DNA from: Acetobacteraceae bacterium
GTDB lineage: Bacteria > Pseudomonadota > Alphaproteobacteria > Acetobacterales > Acetobacteraceae
Assembly: GCA_947476855.1 (NCBI GenBank)
Contig: CANJSR010000081.1
Location: 1 to 13,544, forward strand
Reading direction: 5' to 3'
Length of the DNA: 13,544 nt
Position numbers and translations under genes: made by a program
Part shown: one piece after another, positions 1-6,900 of the stretch
How the letters are laid out: each line of letters opens with the position of its first letter
Numbering within the stretch: position 1 is the first letter of the stretch
Notes under the pieces: model-generated
What the model saw: the letters and a program-made list of their open reading frames with translations, nothing else
What the model was told of the DNA's origin: nothing
The model's database searches: none

Positions 1-2
1 CG

Positions 3-305
3 GGCGTGGCGGGCGCGGGGGCGATGACCACGCTGCGCCGGATCGTGGCCCCGCTGCTCAGCCCCGCGCTGATCGCGGGATGGCTGTTCATCTTCCTGAT
101 CGCCAACAAGGAACTGGCGATCGCCGTGCTGCTGGCCAGCCCGACCTCCAAGGTCATCGCGGTGGCGATCTTCGACCAGTACGTGAATGGGCAGGGCGGG
201 GAGCTCGCGGCCTTCGGCCTGTGCTGGACCGTGCTGATGACCGGGATCGCCGTGATCTTCTTCGCGCAAATGCGACGCGGCGCCGCCGACGTCTATGGGA
301 ACTGA
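3..305 (+). CDS. ABC transporter permease, C-terminal fragment (Fe(III)/polyamine-type importer)
   Basis: The reading frame is open from the window edge, so only about the last 100 residues are present. The fragment opens inside the EAA loop, the cytoplasmic loop that docks onto the ATPase: the pattern GAGAMTTLRRIVAPLL followed by SPAL matches the G-x(7)-I-x-LP style of binding-protein-dependent permeases. A hydrophobic helix follows (roughly GWLFIFLIANKELAIAVLL), and the protein ends with a last membrane helix (GLCWTVLMTGIAVIFFAQM) and a short basic tail. The 'ELA..VLL' helix after the EAA loop is typical of FbpB/ThiP-like inner-membrane permeases. Its stop lies 3 bases before the ATPase start, so the two genes are surely one transcription unit. 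Substrate cannot be told from this fragment: ferric iron, phosphonate, thiamine and polyamines are all possible. Confidence 0.85.
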   Translation, partial: GVAGAGAMTTLRRIVAPLLSPALIAGWLFIFLIANKELAIAVLLASPTSKVIAVAIFDQYVNGQGGELAAFGLCWTVLMTGIAVIFFAQMRRGAADVYGN

Positions 306-308
306 CGC

Positions 309-1418
309 ATGCTCTCCGTCGCCAACCTGACCAAGATCTATGCCAACAAGTTCGACACCCAGGCGGGCGGGGTGCGCGATGCCTCCTTCGAGCTGGCATC
401 GGGCACGTTCTTCACCCTGCTGGGGCCGAGCGGATGCGGGAAAACGACGACTTTGCGGTGTATCGCGGGGTTGGAGCGGCCGGACAGCGGGCGGATCGCC
501 GTCGGTGACCGGGTGCTGTTCGATCACCAGCAGGGCATCGCCGTCCCGTTGAACCTGCGTGGAATCGGCATGGTGTTCCAGTCCTATGCGATCTGGCCGC
601 ACATGACGGTGTTCGAGAACATCGCCTTTCCGTTGCGCGTGTCCAAGGACCGCAAATACCAGCGTGATGAAATCACCCGCATGGTGGAGGAGGCGCTGGA
701 TACCGTGGGCCTGGGCGGCTACGGCGAACGCCCGGCCACCCGTCTGTCGGGTGGACAGCAGCAGCGCGTGGCGCTGGCCCGCGCGATCGTGTCACGTCCT
801 CAACTGCTGCTGCTGGATGAGCCGCTGTCGAACCTGGATGCGGCTTTGCGGGAGGAGATGCGGGCGGAACTGCGCCGGCTGCAGCAGCAGATCGGGGTGA
901 CGACGATCTATGTGACGCATGACCAGTCCGAGGCGCTGGCGATGTCCGACCTGATCGCGGTGATGGAGAACGGGCGGATCGTGCAGCTGGACGATCCGCG
1001 CACGATCTATTTCCGCCCCGCGAGCGCCTTCGTGGCCGGCTTCATCGGTGCCGCAAACCTGATCGCCGGCACCAGCCAGGACGCGGTGGCGGTCGACGGG
1101 ATCGGGGCGGTGCGGCTGGAGGACGGCAGCGCGATCGCCTGCCTGTTTCCGAAGGGTTCGGCCGCGGGGGCCTCGGTCACCGTGGCGCTGCGGCCGGAGA
1201 GCATCGAGGTGGTCCCGGATGGCCGGCAAGCCGGGGCTGGCGTGAACGTGCTGCGCGGCACGGTCGCGTCCGCGAGCTTCCTGGGTGGGTCCGGGCGCTA
1301 TGACGTGCAGATCGGACCGCGGGTTCTGCGGGTGGTTGGGTCGGCGGAGACAATGGTCGGCGCGGGTGCGACGGTGGATCTGACATTCCCGGCCACGGCC
1401 GCGGTGGTGGTGGGATAG
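309..1418 (+). CDS. ABC transporter ATP-binding protein with TOBE-type C-terminus (FbpC/PotA-like)
   Basis: This is the complete 369-residue ATPase of a binding-protein-dependent importer. It hydrolyses ATP on the cytoplasmic face of the permease encoded just upstream. Visible motifs in order: Walker A GPSGCGKTT (39-47), Q-loop Gln91 in the VFQSYAIWPHMTVFENIAF stretch, signature LSGGQ (146-150), Walker B LLLLDE (166-171), D-loop SNLD (174-177) and H-loop His204 in VTHD. Residues from about 240 to the end form the regulatory beta-rich (TOBE/MOP-like) region, as in FbpC, PotA and UgpC. The YAIWPHMTV segment resembles the ferric-iron FbpC group, but paralogues share it, so the substrate stays open. 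The ATG lies 3 bases after the permease stop. No binding-protein gene is visible; it would lie upstream of the window. Confidence 0.93.
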   Translation: MLSVANLTKIYANKFDTQAGGVRDASFELASGTFFTLLGPSGCGKTTTLRCIAGLERPDSGRIAVGDRVLFDHQQGIAVPLNLRGIGMVFQSYAIWPHMTVFENIAFPLRVSKDRKYQRDEITRMVEEALDTVGLGGYGERPATRLSGGQQQRVALARAIVSRPQLLLLDEPLSNLDAALREEMRAELRRLQQQIGVTTIYVTHDQSEALAMSDLIAVMENGRIVQLDDPRTIYFRPASAFVAGFIGAANLIAGTSQDAVAVDGIGAVRLEDGSAIACLFPKGSAAGASVTVALRPESIEVVPDGRQAGAGVNVLRGTVASASFLGGSGRYDVQIGPRVLRVVGSAETMVGAGATVDLTFPATAAVVVG

Positions 1419-1450
1419 GGGGGGCACGCCTGGAGAAGGGCGCACGTTCC

Positions 1451-1490
1451 TTCTCCCCCTCCCCTTGCGGGAGGGGGCGGGGGGAGGGGT
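1451..1490. repeat. GC-rich hairpin 1 in convergent intergenic region
   Basis: Positions 1455-1463 (CCCCCTCCC) and 1469-1477 (GGGAGGGGG) form a perfect 9-bp inverted repeat around the 5-base loop CTTGC. A second G-run (1479-1489) could compete for the same C-arm. It sits between the ends of the ABC operon (plus) and hldE (minus), so it may block read-through in both directions. It has no T-tract, so it is not a standard intrinsic terminator. Similar C/G-only palindromes are scattered between genes in many GC-rich proteobacteria. Confidence 0.6.
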
Positions 1491-1518
1491 AGCAACCCCC
1501 CAGTCCCGTGCCGCTCCT

Positions 1519-1558
1519 ACCCCCCACCCCAACCCTCCCCCTCAAGGGGGGAGGGGGC
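1519..1558. repeat. GC-rich hairpin 2 in convergent intergenic region
   Basis: Positions 1533-1541 (CCCTCCCCC) pair with 1547-1555 (GGGGGAGGG) around the loop TCAAG, giving a 9-bp stem. It is preceded by a C-rich tract (CCCCCCACCCCAACC). With hairpin 1 it fills most of the 160-base gap between two convergent genes. The layout (CACCCCAACCCT, a C-run, a short loop, a G-run) resembles a dispersed intergenic palindrome of proteobacterial genomes. That assignment is from memory and was not searched. Confidence 0.6.
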
Positions 1559-1578
1559 GTGGCGGCTCTGTTTCTACC

Positions 1579-3081
1579 TCAACCCGGCGCGGTCATCCTT
1601 CGGATCGTTCCGGTCGTGCTGTGCCCTTCCTCCAGCGTCACCAGGACGACCTTCCCGCCCCAGCCCTGCACCAGGTCGCCACCCACCACCTGGTCCACCG
1701 TGTAGTCCGATCCCTTGATCAGCACGTCCGGCCGCAGCGCGCTGATGGCCTGTAAGGGCGTGTCCTCGTCGAACAGGATCACCAGGTCGACCGGCGACAG
1801 AGACGCCATCACCGTTGCTCGCGCCATCTCATTCTGCACCGGCCGCGTCGGCCCCTTCAGCCGCTGCACCGACGCATCCGTGTTCAGCGCCACGATCAGT
1901 CGGTCGCACGCCGCCCGCGCCTCGGACAGCAGCCGCACATGCCCGGGATGGATCAGGTCGAAGCAGCCATTCGCGAACCCGACCTTGTAGCCCCGGTTGT
2001 GCCAGGCGGAGACGACCGAGCCCGCTTCCTCCAACGTCGCGACCTTGCGGTCGTTGGCGACCAGGTCCTCCAGATGCAGCGAATCGAGCAGTTCCTGCCG
2101 GGTAACCGTCGCCGTGCCCTGCTTGCCCACCGAAATCCCCGCGTTCGCGTTGGCAAGCATCGAGGCAGCGGGCAGCGACGCCCCCGCCGCCAGCCCGACC
2201 GCGAGCGCCGCCACGAGCGCATCGCCGGCCCCGGAGACATCGGCGACCTCCCGCGCGCGGGTCGGCAGATGCATCGCCTCCGAGTCGCGCCGGACCAGCG
2301 TCAGCCCCTTGGCGGAGCGGGTGACCAGCACGGCCTCTCCCTCGGTCGCGTCCAGGGCGGAGCGGCCGGCGCGATCAGCCTCGGCGTCGTGATCAGCCTC
2401 GATCCGCGTCGCCAGCCGCACCTCATGTTCGTTCGGCGTCAGGATCGAGGCGCCGCGATAGGCGGAGAAATCGGCCCGCTTGGGATCGGCGATCACCGTC
2501 CGCCCGGCCAGGCGGGCCATCGCGATCACCTCGGCCAGGACGGCATCGCACAGCACGCCCTTGGCATAGTCGGACAGGACAACGACCGACACGTCGTCCA
2601 GCGCGGACCGCACCTGCGCCAGCAGGGCATCGGCCCATTGGTCGGCGACGGGCGTCGTCGTTTCCTCATCCAGGCGGAGCAGCTGGTGCGATCCGGTCAT
2701 GAACCGGGTCTTGGACGTGGTTGGCCGGCCGGGGATGGTGACCAGGGCCGCGTGCAGGTTCGGCGCCTTGGCGACCAGCCCGCGCAGGATGCCGCCGGCC
2801 TCATCCTCTCCGATCACGCCGATCAGCACCGCATGCCCGCCCAGCGTGGCGATGTTCATCGCGACATTGGCCGCCCCGCCCAGCGTGGCGCGCTGCGTCG
2901 CGGGGCGCAGCACCGGGATCGGCGCCTCGGGCGACAGGCGCTGGACGCCGCCGATCACGTAGCGATCCAATATGATGTCACCGATGACCAGAACGCGCGC
3001 GGTATGAAACTGACGGACGATGTCGGCGAGTTCCCGGTCCGAGGCGGGGCGATGCGAGGCGGCGGCCGGGTCCTGGTTCAT
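1579..3081 (-). CDS. hldE: Bifunctional heptose-7-phosphate kinase / heptose-1-phosphate adenylyltransferase
   Basis: HldE (RfaE) performs two cytoplasmic steps of ADP-heptose synthesis: phosphorylation of D-glycero-D-manno-heptose 7-phosphate at C1 and, after GmhB removes the 7-phosphate, adenylyl transfer to heptose 1-phosphate. The 500 residues match the full-length fused enzyme. Residues ~25-335 are a ribokinase/PfkB fold with GGAANVAMNI (68-77) and the anion-hole/catalytic DVSGAGD (281-287, Asp287 the expected base). Residues ~365-500 are a nucleotidyltransferase with GFANGCFDLIHPGH (368-381), whose HxGH-type signature is His378-Pro-Gly-His381, and a C-terminal STTGTIRRM segment. The ATG is preceded by a GGAAA-like ribosome site. 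It is divergent from the glycan genes that begin near 3265, one of which carries a heptosyltransferase-like domain. GmhA, GmhB and HldD are not in the window. Confidence 0.96.
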   Translation of the reverse strand: MNQDPAAASHRPASDRELADIVRQFHTARVLVIGDIILDRYVIGGVQRLSPEAPIPVLRPATQRATLGGAANVAMNIATLGGHAVLIGVIGEDEAGGILRGLVAKAPNLHAALVTIPGRPTTSKTRFMTGSHQLLRLDEETTTPVADQWADALLAQVRSALDDVSVVVLSDYAKGVLCDAVLAEVIAMARLAGRTVIADPKRADFSAYRGASILTPNEHEVRLATRIEADHDAEADRAGRSALDATEGEAVLVTRSAKGLTLVRRDSEAMHLPTRAREVADVSGAGDALVAALAVGLAAGASLPAASMLANANAGISVGKQGTATVTRQELLDSLHLEDLVANDRKVATLEEAGSVVSAWHNRGYKVGFANGCFDLIHPGHVRLLSEARAACDRLIVALNTDASVQRLKGPTRPVQNEMARATVMASLSPVDLVILFDEDTPLQAISALRPDVLIKGSDYTVDQVVGGDLVQGWGGKVVLVTLEEGHSTTGTIRRMTAPG

Positions 3082-3152
3082 CGAATTGTTTCCATATGTA
3101 TGCGGTGCGAAGACGGGCGACGGTCAGGCCAGGAATAAACACACGCTCCCCT

Positions 3153-3172
3153 GCCGTACGGCCAAAAAAAAA
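3153..3172. promoter_or_regulatory. 10-bp palindrome next to an A9 tract in the divergent intergenic region
   Basis: GCCGTACGGC (3153-3162) is a perfect palindrome, followed after one C by nine A residues (3164-3172). It lies between hldE (minus) and the YPDV-repeat gene (plus), where both promoters must be. Read on either strand it is not a terminator, because the T-run does not follow the hairpin. An operator site or a bent/UP-element-like A-tract is possible; nothing here names the factor. A TATAAC at 3198-3203 could be a plus-strand -10 box, but no convincing -35 accompanies it. Confidence 0.3.
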
Positions 3173-3254
3173 TCCACCCTGTTCCATCGGCCGGCTTTAT
3201 AACGGTATGGAGGGGTGCGGTTGTCGTTGAAGGGCGATCCGTGTCCGCCATGCC

Positions 3255-3260
3255 AGGAGG
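3255..3260 (+). promoter_or_regulatory. Ribosome binding site AGGAGG that favours the GTG start at 3265
   Basis: A consensus AGGAGG ends 4 bases before the in-frame GTG at 3265. The two earlier in-frame starts, GTG 3241 and ATG 3250, have only AAGGG (3230-3234) or nothing well placed. The 4-base spacing is short, so the start remains arguable. Confidence 0.5.
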
Positions 3261-3264
3261 CTCC

Positions 3265-3660
3265 GTGAAGTACCTGCCACCGTTCGATCTGATCAAGCGC
3301 CCACTTGATATCAAGGCTGTTGATGGGTCGCTGCGTATCACCCTTTCGTACGATGAATTCGTTAACATTCTGCGAATGATGCTGCAGGGAGTCGAAGTCG
3401 ACGAGGCCTGGTACAAGACCGCCTATCCCGATATCGGGCAGGCCATCGATGAAGGCCGTGTGCCTTCCGCTCGGCATCACTTCCTGAACGACGGCTGGCT
3501 GGAGGGGCGGTTGCCCTTCGCCATGAATGTCGAGGAGGACTGGTACCTCAAGCAATATCCCGATGTGGCGGATTTCCTCCGCCGCGGACTGCTGACCTCC
3601 GCGCAAGGCCATTTCGATGAGGATGGCTACAAGGAAGGCCGGCTCCCATACGCGGTGTGA
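3265..3660 (+). CDS. Small protein with two WY..YPD(V/I)...EGRLP repeats
   Basis: From the GTG at 3265 this is a 131-residue protein; starts at 3241 or 3250 would add 8 or 5 residues. The N-terminal third (YLPPFDLIKRPLDI onwards) is not recognised. The rest is two tandem copies of a ~40-residue unit: WYKTAYPDIGQAIDEGRVPS..HHF..DGWLEGRLPFA and WYLKQYPDVADFLRRGLLTS..GHF.EDGYKEGRLPYA. This W-Y-x(3)-YPDV-x(n)-HF-x(2)-G-x(2)-EGR-x-P unit recurs in proteins encoded beside or fused to glycosyltransferases in surface polysaccharide loci; its biochemical role is unknown to me. No signal peptide or membrane segment is visible. The 5' part uses more A/T-ending codons than neighbouring genes. It is the first gene of the plus-strand glycan block. 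Confidence 0.75.
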   Translation: MKYLPPFDLIKRPLDIKAVDGSLRITLSYDEFVNILRMMLQGVEVDEAWYKTAYPDIGQAIDEGRVPSARHHFLNDGWLEGRLPFAMNVEEDWYLKQYPDVADFLRRGLLTSAQGHFDEDGYKEGRLPYAV

Positions 3661-3886
3661 CCGGGATCATCGTCCCCTGTCTTCTCCCCCGGGTAATCCG
3701 GCGCGACAAGGGCGACGCGATCATACACGCTATGCTTCAGCACGCGGGCTTGCCCTGCGATACGCTTCAGATCGCGGGGTGGTCCCGCGTACGTTTCGGA
3801 ACGCGGGCCTGGCCCGCCACGGACAGGACAGGACGGCGTTCGACCGGCGGGCCATGGAGCCGCACGGATCGGGCGTCCAGCAATAA
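3657..3886 (+). pseudogene. Possible frameshifted remnant of a small gene, carrying 30-bp tandem repeats
   Basis: A frame starting with GTG at 3657 overlaps the previous stop by 4 bases. Over its first 40 codons my hand count gives G/C at 27, 17 and 32 first, second and third positions, a coding-like pattern. After about 3787 that pattern moves to the frame ending at TAA 3884-3886 (29, 21 and 32 of 37 codons, counted from 3773). The switch coincides with the third tandem repeat unit, which is one base short. Restoring one base joins both halves into about 76 residues: MTGIIVPCLLPRVIRRDKG... then three copies of a ~10-residue unit like TLQIAGWSR, then ...FDRRAMEPHGSG. The start faintly recalls the N-terminus of GT4 glycosyltransferases. 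Alternatively, the 3657-3920 frame could be a real 87-residue gene that ends in an ATGA overlap with the next start, or the whole stretch is non-coding. Confidence 0.25.
3728..3816 (+). repeat. Three imperfect ~30-bp tandem repeats, each able to form a GC hairpin
   Basis: Units at 3728-3757, 3758-3787 (30 bases each) and 3788-3816 (29 bases) align as CG-x-TA(T/C)G(C/T)TTC(A/G)G-xx-CGCGGG-xxx-G(C/T)CC(T/C)G. Each contains a palindrome: GGGC/GCCC around TT in unit 1, CGCGGG/CCCGCG around GTGGT in unit 2, and GCGGGCC/GGCCCGC around a single T in unit 3. A short GGACA-GGACA-GGAC run follows at 3821-3834. The array lies just upstream of the large transferase gene. Confidence 0.7.
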
Positions 3887-3916
3887 GGATGGCATGGTGT
3901 TGAGGCGCGGGACGGC

Positions 3917-6900
3917 ATGACCAGCAAGAAGTCATCGACATCGGGCCGATCTCAGGCCGTGGCGCGAAAGCAGGGACGCCGGAAGGCCGAGCCCGCCGCT
4001 ACGACCTTGGACGAGACGCGTCCAGACGAGACTGGACCAGACGAGACTGGCCCGGAGGAGGCAACCGCGGTCGAGGCCGCGGCACCCGAACAGCGGCCCG
4101 AACCCACGCCCGATGTGGCGCCGCCTACGCGCGTTCCCGTCATCATCGAGGTCGATCCCAGGGTCACCGGCGGCTTCCTGCTCGACCGGTTCGACGTCAT
4201 GGTCCGCGCCCGGATCGTTTCGGTCTCCACCATCCAGTCGGCCACCCTCGTCGCCGATGACGGGGACCGCTCCACCACCACCTTCGGGCCAACGCCCAGC
4301 GACATGACCCAGACCCTGCCCAACGGCATGGTCGTCCAGCAGCGCACCGTCCAGTTCAACCTCGCCCGGACGCGCGACCGCGCCGGCGATCCGTGCCCCT
4401 GCCGTATCATCGCCCTCGATGTGAACGGAGAAGTCTACGAGCAGGACTTCCAACTGACGATCGAGCCGGAAGGCTCCCCGCCCGTCCATGTCAGCGACGG
4501 CCCCCTGCTGCCGGAAGCCGCCGCGAGCGGCCGCGTCCCCGCGATCCTGTATGTGGAGCGCGTGGCGATCGACGCCGACGGCATTCTGACCGTCGATGGC
4601 TGGGGCATCTCCCTCAGCCCCGTCGTCATCGTACAGGCCTTCGCCGGCGAAATGCGGGTCCCGGCCAAGATCGGGATCGAACGCGGGGATGTCGCCGCCG
4701 CCTACCCGGCCTATCCGCACTCAGGCAGTTGCGGCTTCCGCATCACGGCCGAACTGCCCCCCGACCAGCGCGACATCGACAGCCTGCGGGTGGAGATGCT
4801 GTGCCGGGAGGGTCTGGCCCATGACGTCGTCATGCCGGTCCATCACGGGGACTACAGTGAGCCCGCGCCGGCCGCCCCCGAACCGCCGCCCGTCCTCAGC
4901 AGCTTTGGCGGACTGGCGCAGAGCCCAAGCTACAGCCTGACGGCCGGCTTCAACCTGTCGTCCGGCCCCGTGCTGTCGGTCCTGACTGGCGCGCCGGCCT
5001 TGCCCGCGCCGGCGCCGGAACCCGATCGCACCGTCCACATGTACTGCGACGAAATCCGGCTGGAAGGCGACGGCCAGCTTGTCGTCAACGGCTGGGCCAC
5101 CAGCGCCGCCGGCATCGCCCGCGTGGCGCTGATGCTCGGCGACGATCGCGTGGGCGTGGCTGAACTCGGCCATGACCGGCCGGATGTCGGCGAACTGCAC
5201 CCCGAAATCCCCTCCGCCCGTTTCAGCGGCTTCCATTTCGACCGCCACGTGATCGAACGGATCGAGGGGGAGCACCGGGTCAGCGTCATCGTCACGACCG
5301 GCCTCGGCGACGACCGGATCGAGGAGACGATGGTCCTCGCCACCCCGGCGCCCCCGCTGCCGGAACCCGAGCCGCCCCCGCCGCCGCCCACCGAATCGGG
5401 CCCCGAGGCCGACCCGCGGGAGATGAAGTTCCAGCTCGACAGCCCCCGGGTCGTCGATGGCCGCGTCGCCGACACCGTGACCGGCCGGCTGACGATCGAT
5501 GGCTGGGTGCTGTCCCGATCCGCCATCACCGGCATGGAAATCTGGATGGGGACCCAGCGTCTGGGTGACGCCCATCACGGCCTCGCCCGCCAGGACGTCG
5601 GCGCGGCCTTCCCCGACTGGCCGAACTCGGTCCGCAGCGGCTTCGCCTTCCACTGCCCCCCGCGCAGCCTGCGCGATGGGGAGCATGTGATCCGCCTGAT
5701 CGTCCGGTGTGAGAGCGGCTACGTCTACGAGCAGTCCTTCCAGGCCGAGGTCAAGCGCGCCGACGCCGATCGGGACTCGGTGAACATCCGCCGCCGCCTG
5801 CCGCGGATCGGACGCACGTTCCTGCAAGGCCTGCTCGACCGGATGGAACACCGGCCCAGCTTCACCGTGGTGCTGCGCCAGGATGGGATCGTGGACGCGG
5901 AGCGGCTGCGGACGACCTTCTACAGCCTCACGTCGCAGGCCTATGCCGCCTGGCGCCTGATCGTTCTGTGTGACGACGCCGCGGCGGCCGACGCCGTGCG
6001 GCCGATCATGGATGAGATCGGGACGGACCTGACCTGGCGCGCCTCGGTGCTGTCGGTCGGTGACGCCGGCTGGACATCGCCGCTCGCGCGGGATCCGGAC
6101 GCGTTCCACCTGATGCTGTCCCCGGGTGACGAACTCGGCGTCGACGCGCTGGCCGAACTGGCGCTGGGCAGTGGCCTGCACCGGGACGCTGGCCTGATCT
6201 ACGCCGATGAAACCCGGACCAGCCCGATCAGCCAGGAGCGGGAGCCGTTCTTCAAGCCGGACTACTCCCCCGACCTTCTGCTCGCGACCAACTACATCGG
6301 GCGGCCGTGGGTCGCGACCGGCGCGCTGCTGGCGCGGACCGGCGTGACGCCCGAGTCCCTGCACGCCCAGGGCGAGTACGACCTGGTCCTGCACTGCGCC
6401 GAGAACGCCGGGCTGATCCACCACGTGCCCAAGCTGCTGTGCCAACGCGGGACCGACGACCTGGACACCGACGCGCAGTGCCAGGCGGCGCTGCAACGGG
6501 CGGCCGAACGGCGCGGGATCGAGGGCGAGGTGCTGCCCACCGCCGTGCCCCAGGCCTGGCGCCTGCATCGCACGGCCAAGGTCAGCGGCAAGGTTTCCAT
6601 CATCATCCCGACCTGCGCGGCGCATGGCTATATCGAGACCTGCATCACCACGCTGAGGGAAAAGACCGCCTACAAGGACTTCGAGATCATCGTCATCGAC
6701 AACATCCCTGATGACCAGGTGGCCTGGAAGCTGTTTGTCGAACAGAACGCCGACAAGGTCGTCGACATCCCCGACGCCTTCAACTGGTCGCGCTTCAACA
6801 ACCGCGCGGCGGAGCAGGCGGATGGTGAGTTCATCCTGTTCCTGAACGACGATATCGAGATCGAGAACGAAGACTGGCTGGACGTCCTGCTGGAAAACGC

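Noticed and set aside
1939..3138. 399-codon plus-strand frame across hldE
   Set aside because: It lies antisense to a well-supported full-length hldE, has no recognisable domain, and reads through the hldE start region.
3153..3172. Intrinsic terminator at the palindrome plus A9
   Set aside because: On the plus strand the hairpin is followed by A, not T; on the minus strand the T-run comes before the hairpin.
3728..3816. CRISPR array
   Set aside because: The ~30-bp units are directly adjacent and imperfect, with no unique spacers, and no cas gene is present.
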